This document shows positions 1 to 6,073 of a DNA stretch of 7,243 nt, one piece after another (positions within the stretch are counted from its first letter, which is position 1; each line of letters opens with the position of its first letter). The notes under the pieces are model-generated. The model did not search any database. It was not told where the DNA came from and saw only the letters and a program-made list of their open reading frames with translations. The DNA is from Acidimicrobiaceae bacterium (GTDB lineage: Bacteria > Actinomycetota > Acidimicrobiia > Acidimicrobiales > Salinilacustritrichaceae). Made by a program: the position numbers and the translations under genes. The DNA lies in NCBI GenBank assembly GCA_003476595.1, contig DMTU01000319.1, positions 14,262 through 21,504 on the forward strand, given 5' to 3'.

Positions 1-1560
1 GTTGTTCGTGCGGGCCGCGACCGCCTCGACGTCGACGGCGGGCACCACGTAGGGACCGCACGCGTGGCCGGCCGCCCGTTCGAGCACCTTCATCCCGACC
101 GAGGCGTAGGGGCCGGAATCGCCGAGCATGCGGGCCCGCATGGCGGTGAGGGCACCGTCCGCATCGCAGGCCAGCTCGAGGTCGATGGTGATCGGGTGGC
201 GCTTGGCGTGGACCAGCAGCGACTCCTCCCGGGAGAACGTCGTCTTCACCGGGCGGCCGAGGAGCCACGCCGCCAGCGCCGTCTGGCCCTGGTTGCTCAT
301 GTCCTCCTTGCCGCCGAAGGCGCCGCCGTTGGACACGAGGGTCACCTCGATCCGGTCGGGTGCGACGCCGAGCACCGCTGCGCACTGGTCGCGGTCGTCC
401 CAGACCCCCTGGCCACCGGAGTAGATCTGCAGGCGGCCTTCGGCGGGCACGGCGAGGGTGGACTCCGGCTCGAGGAACGCGTGCTCCACGCGCTGGGTGA
501 CGAAGCGCTCTCGCACCACGTGGACGGACCCCGCGAAGGCCTCGTCCACATCGCCGCGCACGTAGGCCGAGCGGGACAGGACGTTGCCGTCGAGGCCCCA
601 CACGGCGGGGTCGCCGCTGGCGACGGCGACCGCGGCGTCGGTGAACGGCTCGAGGACGTCGTAGGTGACGTCGACGAGGGCTGCGGCCCGCCGAGCCGTC
701 CCCCGGTCGTCCGCCACGACGAGGGCGAGGACGTCGCCGACGTAGCTGGTTCGGCCTCCGACCGGGATGAACACAGGCCAGTCCTTGTGGATGAGGCCCA
801 CCTTGAGGTCCCCCGGGACGTCGGCTGCGGTGAGCACCCGCACGACGCCGGGCAGCGCCTCTGCTGCGGTGGTGTCGATGGCCAGCACGTCGGCCCGGGC
901 GTGCGCGCTGAGGTGCACGGCGCCGTGGAGCATGCCGTCCACGCGCATGTCGTCCACGAAGTCCTTCGTGCCGAGCCCGAGCGACTCACCCTCGTAGCGG
1001 GCACCGCGCTGACCCACCCCGCGAGGCAGGGCCACCGCGGTCTCCACGCCGGCGGCCAGGTCCTGCACGGCATCGAGGATCTTGAGGTACCCGGTGCACC
1101 GGCACAGGTGGCCGCCGAGGTGGCGAGCTGCCTTGTCGCGGGTGAGGGCTGGGCCGTGCTTGTCCACCAGCGCCTTGGTGCGCAGCAGGATCCCAGGCGT
1201 GCAGAAGCCGCACTGCAGCGCACCGGTCGCAGCGAACGCCCGGGCGTAGCGGTTGCGCTCCTCCTCGTCGACGCCTTCCAGGGTCACCACGTCCTTGCCG
1301 TCGGCCCGGTCGAGACCCACCTGGCACGACACCACCGGCTTCCCGTCGAGCAGCACCAGGCAGCAGCCGCACTGACCCGACGGGGAGCAGCCGTCCTTCG
1401 GACTGGTGACGTCCAGCTCCTCCCGCAGCGCAGCGAGGAGGTGCGGGTGCGCACCGACTTCGACCGGTGCGCCGTTGAGCACGAACGATGCGCCGCTCGG
1501 GCGCATCGACGACGCGCCGCTCGACGTCTCGGGGGCAGCTGGGTCGTGGGTCACGGACAC
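1..1560 (-). CDS. Fused 2Fe-2S/molybdopterin xanthine dehydrogenase-like protein, 3' end outside window
   Basis: Molybdenum hydroxylase with iron-sulfur and Mo domains on one chain; 520 residues are visible and the C-terminus is cut off. Residues ~24-95 form a ferredoxin-like domain with cluster cysteines C58, C64, C67 and C79. The spacing C-x5-C-x2-C (GCSPSGQCGCC) is one residue longer than the usual C-x4-C-x2-C. Residues ~100-165 hold the second [2Fe-2S] domain, with QCGFCTPG (C117, C120) and LCRCTGY (C153, C155). Residues ~195 onward are the Mo-binding region: HAFLEPE at 360-366, SGGQG at 381-385 and GGAFGGKED at 412-420. The window ends at CGPYVVPAVDVEAVAARTNN, where family members next carry a GAxRGFG-type motif. 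The fusion and the cluster spacing recall the selenium-dependent XDH-like family, but the substrate cannot be read from sequence. No FAD domain is visible. The start is uncertain: GTG 1560 fits the promoter spacing, while ATG 1506 sits just before the conserved domain. The frame stays open upstream to beyond 1640. Confidence 0.88.
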   Translation of the reverse strand, partial: MSVTHDPAAPETSSGASSMRPSGASFVLNGAPVEVGAHPHLLAALREELDVTSPKDGCSPSGQCGCCLVLLDGKPVVSCQVGLDRADGKDVVTLEGVDEEERNRYARAFAATGALQCGFCTPGILLRTKALVDKHGPALTRDKAARHLGGHLCRCTGYLKILDAVQDLAAGVETAVALPRGVGQRGARYEGESLGLGTKDFVDDMRVDGMLHGAVHLSAHARADVLAIDTTAAEALPGVVRVLTAADVPGDLKVGLIHKDWPVFIPVGGRTSYVGDVLALVVADDRGTARRAAALVDVTYDVLEPFTDAAVAVASGDPAVWGLDGNVLSRSAYVRGDVDEAFAGSVHVVRERFVTQRVEHAFLEPESTLAVPAEGRLQIYSGGQGVWDDRDQCAAVLGVAPDRIEVTLVSNGGAFGGKEDMSNQGQTALAAWLLGRPVKTTFSREESLLVHAKRHPITIDLELACDADGALTAMRARMLGDSGPYASVGMKVLERAAGHACGPYVVPAVDVEAVAARTNN

Positions 1561-1567
1561 GCCGTCG

Positions 1568-1596
1568 AGCGTTCCCGACTGGATGCGCCGAGTCAA
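1568..1596 (-). promoter_or_regulatory. Candidate promoter of the fused hydroxylase gene
   Basis: On the minus strand, TTGACT (1596-1591) is a 5/6 match to the -35 consensus. It is followed by a 17-base spacer and then AACGCT (1573-1568), a weak -10 that matches only the A at position 2 and T at position 6. Seven bases then separate this from GTG 1560. That spacing would give a leaderless transcript, which is common in actinobacteria, and I see no Shine-Dalgarno sequence before this GTG. The -35 element shares TTGA with the end of the palindrome at 1593-1607, so a protein bound there would compete with or contact RNA polymerase. The weak -10 keeps confidence low. Confidence 0.38.
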
Positions 1597-1607
1597 CAAA
1601 CCGTTGA
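1593..1607. promoter_or_regulatory. 15-bp palindromic operator candidate, copy 1
   Basis: TCAACAAACCGTTGA has perfect 5-base arms (TCAAC/GTTGA) around a 5-base centre. It is the exact reverse complement of the sequence at 1966-1980, including the centre. It lies 32 bases upstream of GTG 1560 and overlaps the candidate -35 of the fused hydroxylase gene. A dimeric helix-turn-helix regulator is the likely reader; no regulator gene is present in the window, so its family cannot be named. Confidence 0.6.
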
Positions 1608-1610
1608 AGT

Positions 1611-1634
1611 CGGTTTCCTGACCGGTTTCTGACC
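1611..1634. repeat. Short tandem direct repeat, CGGTTTC(C)TGACC
   Basis: CGGTTTCCTGACC (1611-1623) is followed at once by CGGTTTCTGACC (1623-1634), giving two near-identical units about 12 bases apart. CGGTTT also appears, inverted, as AAACCG at 1598-1603 inside the palindrome, so three copies lie within 31 bases. They sit upstream of the fused hydroxylase start and could be extra half-sites for the same or another regulator. Chance duplication is possible. Confidence 0.45.
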
Positions 1635-1654
1635 AGACGGTCGGGGACCGCGCT

Positions 1655-1683
1655 GCGACGCTGCCGGGAGCCGTCGTTATGGT
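1655..1683 (+). promoter_or_regulatory. Candidate leaderless promoter of the thiamine-binding gene
   Basis: TATGGT (1678-1683) matches the actinobacterial -10 pattern TAnnnT. Exactly seven bases separate it from GTG 1691, the spacing expected when transcription starts at the start codon. A partial -35, GCGACG (1655-1660, sharing GAC with TTGACA), lies 17 bases upstream of the -10. The arrangement favours GTG 1691 over ATG 1679 as the start, because ATG 1679 would lie inside the -10 element. Confidence 0.45.
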
Positions 1684-1690
1684 CTGCGGC

Positions 1691-1924
1691 GTGCAGGTAC
1701 GCGTCGAGTTCACCATCGAGCCCTTCGTCGACGGCGCACCCGGTCGACACGTGCGGGCGGCACTGGAGGCACTCGCCGCCGCAGGCATCGAAGCCGAGTT
1801 CGGCCCCTTCGGCAGCTCCTTCGACGTGGACCACCGCTCCCTCGGTGCGCTGAGCGACGCCATCGCCGCCGCCGTGGAGGCCGGCGCCACGCGCGTGTCG
1901 ACGCAGGTCGAAGCCACAGGCTGA
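1691..1924 (+). CDS. Thiamine-binding (YkoF/MTH1187-like) small protein
   Basis: Small protein of 77 residues from GTG 1691, or 81 from ATG 1679. It begins QVRVEFTIEPFVDG, then has a helix-forming stretch (HVRAALEALAAAG), a glycine-rich turn GPFGSSFD, a second helix (LSDAIAAAVEAG) and a final strand TRVSTQVEA. This beta-alpha-beta-beta-alpha-beta layout and the FTIEPF and GPFG segments match the Thiamine_BP/DUF77 family (MTH1187, YkoF domain). Members have a ferredoxin-like fold, form oligomers and bind thiamine or related small molecules; the physiological role is poorly defined. It has no signal peptide or membrane segment, so a cytoplasmic location is expected. It lies between the two divergent hydroxylase units, 77 bases before the XDH operon start and in the same direction, but the candidate operator lies in that gap, so it may be transcribed separately. 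The family call is by recalled sequence resemblance only. Confidence 0.72.
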   Translation: MQVRVEFTIEPFVDGAPGRHVRAALEALAAAGIEAEFGPFGSSFDVDHRSLGALSDAIAAAVEAGATRVSTQVEATG

Positions 1925-1965
1925 ACCGCCGTCCGCGGGTTCACGGACTGGAAACACGGCTGACG

Positions 1966-1980
1966 TCAACGGTTTGTTGA
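1966..1980. promoter_or_regulatory. 15-bp palindromic operator candidate, copy 2
   Basis: TCAACGGTTTGTTGA is identical over all 15 bases to copy 1 (1593-1607) read on the opposite strand. It lies 21 bases upstream of GTG 2002 of the FAD-subunit gene. A weak -10-like CACACT (1988-1993) follows it, eight bases before the GTG, which would place the palindrome between -35 and -10. The distance to the start codon is 11 bases shorter than for copy 1, about one helical turn. The position suits repression, but activation is not excluded. Confidence 0.6.
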
Positions 1981-2001
1981 AGGCCGTCACACTGCGCAGC
2001 C

Positions 2002-2841
2002 GTGACGGTCCTCCTCCCCGACTCCCTCGACCGTGCGCTGGCGCACCTGGCTGCCGAACCGGGTGCGCACGTGCTCGCCGGTGGCACCGACTTCATGGTC
2101 GAGGTCAACTACGGCCACCGGCGCCCCGAGACCGTGCTCAGCCTGCGCCGCCTCGACGACCTGCGGATGTGGCACGTCGAGGCCAGCCACGTCGTGCTCG
2201 GGGCATGCGTCACCTACGCCCAGCTCCTCGACCCGGCGCTGGCCGACCTCATGCCCGGCCTGGCCCAGGCGGCCCGCACCGTCGGTTCCCCCCAGATCCG
2301 CTCCACCGGCACCATCGGCGGCAACCTCAGCACCGCATCGCCCGCCGGGGACATGCTGCCGGTGCTCGCCGCCCTCGATGCCGAGGTGGTGCTCGCCTCG
2401 TCGACCGGCGTGCGGACGCTGGCGCTGTCGGAGTTCGTGACCGGACCCAAGCGGACCGCCCGCCGAGCCGACGAGCTGCTGATCGCCGTCCGGGTGCCGG
2501 TGGCCAACGGCCCACAGGAGTACCTGAAGGTCGGTGTCCGCAACGCCATGGTGATCGCGGTGGCCAGCGTCGCCGTGGTCGTCGACCACGACGGGCGCAC
2601 GGTCCGGGCCGCCCTCGGGAGCTGCGGCCCGGTGCCGGTTCGGTGCCACGACGCCGAGTCCTGGGTCGCACCGCTGGTCGACTGGGACGCCCGCCGCATC
2701 GACGACCCCCGTACCCACGAGGCCTTCGGCGTCCGCTGCGCCGAGGCCGCCCGCCCCATCGACGACCACCGCTCCACCGCCGCATACCGGAGCCACGCCT
2801 GTCGGGTGCTGGCCCGCCGAGCCCTCGCGAGGTGCCTGTGA
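2002..2841 (+). CDS. pucC: Xanthine dehydrogenase FAD-binding subunit (PucC-like)
   Basis: Flavin subunit of a three-part xanthine dehydrogenase; it takes electrons from the [2Fe-2S] subunit and passes them to an acceptor such as NAD+. At 279 residues it matches the usual length of the CoxM/PucC type. The N-terminus LPDSLDRALAHLA is typical. FAD-contacting motifs are AGGTDFMVEVN at residues 26-36 and TIGGNLSTASPAGD at 104-117, both well conserved. The C-terminal third (from ~170) is the CO dehydrogenase flavoprotein C-terminal type domain. GTG 2002 is chosen because it directly precedes the family's N-terminal motif; there is no clear Shine-Dalgarno sequence, so translation may be leaderless or weakly initiated. 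It is the first gene of a five-gene operon and overlaps the next by four bases (GTGA). The candidate operator lies just upstream. Subunit type is sure; purine as substrate is inferred from the whole set. Confidence 0.92.
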   Translation: MTVLLPDSLDRALAHLAAEPGAHVLAGGTDFMVEVNYGHRRPETVLSLRRLDDLRMWHVEASHVVLGACVTYAQLLDPALADLMPGLAQAARTVGSPQIRSTGTIGGNLSTASPAGDMLPVLAALDAEVVLASSTGVRTLALSEFVTGPKRTARRADELLIAVRVPVANGPQEYLKVGVRNAMVIAVASVAVVVDHDGRTVRAALGSCGPVPVRCHDAESWVAPLVDWDARRIDDPRTHEAFGVRCAEAARPIDDHRSTAAYRSHACRVLARRALARCL

Positions 2842-3347
2842 CCGAGACGAACCCCACGGCCTGGCCCGCCGAGTCCACCTACGCGCTGCGCGTGAACGGC
2901 ACCGAGCACCAGGTGCCGGACTCCTGGGTGGGCGAGAGCCTCCTGCACGTCCTGCGGGAGCGCCTCGGCCTGTACGGCTCGAAGAACGCGTGCGAGCAGG
3001 GTGAGTGCGGCTCGTGCACGGTGCTGGTCGACGGCCGACCCGTGTGCGCGTGCCTCGAGCTGGCGGCCGGCTGCATCGACGCCGACGTGCGCACGGTGGA
3101 GTGCGTCGCCGCCGGCGAGCTGCTCCACGACGTCCAGGCGGCGCTGCTCGCCGAGGGCGGGGTGCAGTGCGGGTTCTGCACGCCCGGGTTCGTCGTCGCC
3201 ATCAGCGAGCTGCTCGACCGATCACCCGATCCCGGGCCCCTCGAGGTGCGCGAGGCCCTGTCCGGCAACCTGTGCCGGTGCACCGGCTACAGCCGGATCT
3301 TCGAAGCGGTCACCAGCGTGGTGGAGGTGCGCCGTGGCCGTCCGTGA
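2838..3347 (+). CDS. pucE: Xanthine dehydrogenase 2Fe-2S subunit (PucE-like)
   Basis: Small iron-sulfur subunit that carries electrons from the Mo centre to the flavin subunit; 169 residues, the normal size. The N-terminal plant-ferredoxin-type domain (residues ~15-90) has cluster cysteines C52, C57, C60 and C72 in the standard C-x4-C-x2-C-x11-C spacing (ACEQGECGSC). The C-terminal helical domain binds the second cluster through QCGFCTPG (C111, C114) and LCRCTGY (C146, C148). All eight ligands are present, so it should be functional. The start GTG 2838 overlaps the preceding stop as GTGA, with GAGGTG at 2829-2834 as a ribosome binding site. Its 3' end overlaps the Mo-subunit gene by 14 bases. 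Unlike the fused hydroxylase on the left, the first cluster spacing is canonical, so the two belong to different branches of the superfamily. Confidence 0.93.
   Translation: MTETNPTAWPAESTYALRVNGTEHQVPDSWVGESLLHVLRERLGLYGSKNACEQGECGSCTVLVDGRPVCACLELAAGCIDADVRTVECVAAGELLHDVQAALLAEGGVQCGFCTPGFVVAISELLDRSPDPGPLEVREALSGNLCRCTGYSRIFEAVTSVVEVRRGRP
3323..3333 (+). promoter_or_regulatory. Ribosome binding site of the Mo-subunit gene
   Basis: GGAGG at 3323-3327 lies six bases before GTG 3334, inside the end of the upstream 2Fe-2S gene. It is the clearest Shine-Dalgarno sequence in the operon and fixes this GTG as the start, although the frame is open far upstream. Confidence 0.75.
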
Positions 3348-5580
3348 CCGCGCTCGTGGCGGGCTCGGCACCGAGGCCGCCCGACCCGACGGCATCCCCA
3401 AGGTCCGCGGCGACTTCGCCTTCAGCTCGGACCTCCACGTCGACGGCATGCTCTGGGGTCGGACGCTGCGCTCACCGCACCCCCACGCACGGATCCGCAC
3501 GCTCGACGTGACGCCGGCACTGGCGATCGCCGGGGTGTCCGCCGTCATCACCGCCGACGACGTCCCCGGCGAGCTGCACTACGGCCTGATCTCCGCCGAC
3601 CAGCCGGTCTTCGCCCGTGACGTCGTCCGCTTCGTCGGCGAGCCCATCGCCGCCGTCGCCGCCGACCACCCGGAGACGGCACGCCGGGCACTGGAGGCCA
3701 TAATCGTCGAGTACGACGTGCTCACGCCGCTGGTGGATGCCGAGGCCGCCGCTGGCTGGGAGCCCATCCACCCGGACGGCAACGTGATCCGCAGCGTCGT
3801 GATCCGCCGTGGCGATGCGGCAGCGACGGGCGACGTGATCGTCGAGGGCACCTACGAGATCGGCATGCAGGACCAGGCCTTCCTGGGACCGGAGTCGGGC
3901 CTCGCCATCCCCGCCGAGGACGGCTCGATCGACCTGCACGTGGCGACCCAGTGGACCCACAGCGACCGGGACCAGGTGGCGGCCTGCCTGGCCATGCCAA
4001 CGGACATGATCCGCCTCCACCTCGCCGGCGTGGGGGGCGCCTTCGGTGCGCGGGAGGACGTGAGCATGCAGGTCCACGCCTCCCTTCTCGCCAAGGTCGC
4101 CCGGCGGCCGGTGAAAATGAGCTACCTGCGCGACGAGTCCTTCGTCGGTCACGTCCACCGGCACCCCGCGCGCTTCTGGATGCGGCACCACGCCGACCGC
4201 GACGGCACCCTGCGCCGGGTGGAGGTCCGGACCACCTTCGACGGAGGCGCCTACGCGTCGTCGTCGATGGCGGTCATCGGCAACGCCGCCCGCTTCTCCG
4301 TCGGCCCCTACCGCGTGGAGTCGGTCGACATCGAGGCCACCGCCGTGCGGACCAACAACCCCCCGTGTGGCGCCATGCGCGGCTTCGGGTCGGTGCAGGT
4401 GTGCTTCGCCCACGAGTCCCAGATGGACCTCCTCGCTGCCGAGCTCGGCATGGACCCGGTGGAGCTGCGCCTCCACAACGCGCTCCGCACGGGCGACCGG
4501 CTCCCGACGGGCCAGGTCCTGCGGGGTGCGGCTCCGGTGGCGGAGTGCATCCGTGCGGCGATGGCCCACCCGATGCCGGACGCATCGCCCGACGAGGTGC
4601 TGGCCCGACCCGGCGGCGCCGGTCGCACGTCCACGGCGACCGAGATCCGTCGGGGGACCGGCCTGGCGGTCGGGATCAAGAACCTCATGTACTCCGAAGG
4701 CGAGAACGACACGGCCAGTGCGACGGTGCGCCTGGCCGGTGGCGTCGCCACCGTCAAGAGCGCAGCCGCCGAGGTCGGGCAGGGCTTCGTCACCATCGCC
4801 CAGCAGATCGTGCGGGAGGTCCTCGGCGTGGAGGAGGTCGTGTTCCACAGCGCATCGACCGCCGAGGTCGCATCGGCCGGATCCACCTCGGCGTCCCGGC
4901 AAACGTGGATGTCCGGTGGTGCCGTGGCCCAGGCCAGCCGGCTGGTGGCCGCCGCCATCTGCCAGGCCGTGGCCCTCCGCGAAGGGCTGACACCCGAGGA
5001 GGTGTCGCTCGACGGCACGACCGTCGTCACCCCGACCGCTCGCATCCCGCTGGCCGATGCGGTCCCCGACCAGCCGATCGAGATCGCCACGACGTTCCAC
5101 CACGCACCGACCGAGCCGCTCGACGAGGACGGCCAGGGCGATGCCGACGTGTCCTTCGCCTTCGCCGCCCACCGTGCCGTCGTCGACGTCGACCCCGACC
5201 TCGGCCTGGTCCGGGTGGTCCAGATCACGACCGGCCAGGACGTGGGTCGGGTGCTGCACCCGACCCAGCTGCTCGGCCAGGTCGAGGGCGGCACAGTCCA
5301 GGGCATGGGGCTCGCCGTGATGGAGGAGATCGTGGTCCAGGACGGGTTCGTCAAGAACCCGAGCTTCACCGACTACCTCCTGCCCACGACGCTCGACGCG
5401 CCGGAGATACTGGCGACGTTCATCGAAGAACCCGAGCCCGATGCGCCGTTCGGCGCCAAGGGCGTCGGTGAGCCCCCCATCATCAGCAGCGGTCCCGCCG
5501 TGGTCGCCGCGATCCGAGACGCCACCGGTGCACCGCTGCGCCGCATGCCGGTGCGCCCCGCAGATGTCGCCCTCGGCTGA
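3334..5580 (+). CDS. pucD: Xanthine dehydrogenase molybdopterin-binding subunit (PucD-like)
   Basis: Catalytic subunit that hydroxylates the purine ring (hypoxanthine to xanthine to urate) at a Mo-pterin centre; 748 residues, the PucD length. The N-terminal aldehyde oxidase/XDH a/b hammerhead domain spans about 18-130, followed by the Mo-binding domain. Motifs in order: QDQAFLGPE (179-187), GVGGAFGARED (232-242), CGAMRGFG with R349 at the substrate-arginine position (345-352), EVGQGF (480-485) and GAKGVGEPP with E713 as the expected catalytic base (707-715). The arginine motif and the lack of an AYRCSFR loop argue for a purine-type hydroxylase rather than CO dehydrogenase. PucD resemblance is strong around QDQAFLGPESGLA and the HVHRHPAR segment, but related nicotinate or other heterocycle hydroxylases share much of this. 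The start is set by the GGAGG site at 3323. It overlaps the gene before by 14 bases and the one after by 17. Confidence 0.92.
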   Translation: MAVRDRARGGLGTEAARPDGIPKVRGDFAFSSDLHVDGMLWGRTLRSPHPHARIRTLDVTPALAIAGVSAVITADDVPGELHYGLISADQPVFARDVVRFVGEPIAAVAADHPETARRALEAIIVEYDVLTPLVDAEAAAGWEPIHPDGNVIRSVVIRRGDAAATGDVIVEGTYEIGMQDQAFLGPESGLAIPAEDGSIDLHVATQWTHSDRDQVAACLAMPTDMIRLHLAGVGGAFGAREDVSMQVHASLLAKVARRPVKMSYLRDESFVGHVHRHPARFWMRHHADRDGTLRRVEVRTTFDGGAYASSSMAVIGNAARFSVGPYRVESVDIEATAVRTNNPPCGAMRGFGSVQVCFAHESQMDLLAAELGMDPVELRLHNALRTGDRLPTGQVLRGAAPVAECIRAAMAHPMPDASPDEVLARPGGAGRTSTATEIRRGTGLAVGIKNLMYSEGENDTASATVRLAGGVATVKSAAAEVGQGFVTIAQQIVREVLGVEEVVFHSASTAEVASAGSTSASRQTWMSGGAVAQASRLVAAAICQAVALREGLTPEEVSLDGTTVVTPTARIPLADAVPDQPIEIATTFHHAPTEPLDEDGQGDADVSFAFAAHRAVVDVDPDLGLVRVVQITTGQDVGRVLHPTQLLGQVEGGTVQGMGLAVMEEIVVQDGFVKNPSFTDYLLPTTLDAPEILATFIEEPEPDAPFGAKGVGEPPIISSGPAVVAAIRDATGAPLRRMPVRPADVALG

Positions 5581-6073
5581 CCCGCCACACGATCGCGAGG
5601 TCCTGACCTGGGCCAGGTTCGGGTCCGCCGCGCGCGAGCTCGCCCAGGCCGTGCACGACAGCGGGTTCCGACCCGACATCGTCCTCGCCATCGCCCGCGG
5701 CGGACTCACGGTTGCCGGTGCCGTCGCCTACGCGCTCGGCATCAAGAACTGCTCGGCGATCAACGTCGAGTTCTACACCGGGATCGAGTCGCGCCTCGAG
5801 ATGCCCGTCCTGCTGCCCCCGACGCTCAACCTCGTCGACATCCAGGGCGCTCGCATCCTCGTGGCCGACGACGTGGCCGACACCGGGCACACGCTGCGGT
5901 TGGTGCGCGAGGTGATCGCCCAGCACGTCGCCGAGGCGCGCACCGTCGTGCTGTACCACAAGCCCCGTTCCGTGGTGTCGCCCGACTACGCCTGGAAGCA
6001 GACCGACCGCTGGATCGACTTCCCCTGGTCGGACCAGCCACCGGTCACCGACCCCACGGCCACCGGCGCGTGA
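5564..6073 (+). CDS. Purine-type phosphoribosyltransferase (COG2236-like)
   Basis: Type I phosphoribosyltransferase of 169 residues. It would join a base, probably hypoxanthine, xanthine or guanine, to PRPP in the cytoplasm. The PRPP-binding signature ILVADDVADTGHTL is at residues 98-111, with the adjacent acidic pair D102/D103. The pyrophosphate loop AIARGG is at 42-47. The C-terminal YHKPRSVVSPDYAW and the FPW near residue 150 are typical of the short Hpt1/COG2236 group rather than of E. coli Gpt. ATG 5564 lies inside the end of the Mo-subunit gene (17-base overlap); no strong ribosome binding site precedes it, so translation is probably coupled. The downstream transporter overlaps by four bases. 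Its operon place suggests that it salvages the same purines that XDH oxidises, an apparent competition discussed in the findings. Exact base specificity is not visible. Confidence 0.85.
   Translation: MSPSADPPHDREVLTWARFGSAARELAQAVHDSGFRPDIVLAIARGGLTVAGAVAYALGIKNCSAINVEFYTGIESRLEMPVLLPPTLNLVDIQGARILVADDVADTGHTLRLVREVIAQHVAEARTVVLYHKPRSVVSPDYAWKQTDRWIDFPWSDQPPVTDPTATGA

Noticed and set aside
64..1632. Long plus-strand open frame of 522 codons over the fused hydroxylase gene
   Set aside because: It is exactly codon-aligned antisense to the real minus-strand gene, which shows two cysteine-cluster motifs and Mo motifs throughout. The plus-strand product is low in complexity and resembles no family; high GC keeps the opposite strand open.
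1925..1960. Possible terminator hairpin after the thiamine-binding gene (GTCCG, 8-base loop, CGGAC)
   Set aside because: The stem is only five base pairs with no T-run after it, and overlapping alternative pairings exist. It is too weak to call in DNA of this GC content.
986..1990. Minus-strand open frame of 334 codons covering the small thiamine-binding gene and the divergent region
   Set aside because: It is arginine- and proline-rich without recognisable motifs, and it crosses both candidate operators and the two divergent starts. The plus-strand 77-residue protein and the other minus frame have clear family signatures.
3951..5471. Second long plus-strand open frame inside the Mo-subunit gene
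   Set aside because: It is a frame-shifted reading of the same DNA, dominated by arginine, glycine and proline, and has no conserved motifs.
3472..5709. Minus-strand open frame of 745 codons opposite the Mo-subunit gene
   Set aside because: Its composition (His, Gly, Arg, Val rich) is typical of antisense frames in GC-rich DNA, while the plus-strand reading contains every expected XDH active-site motif.
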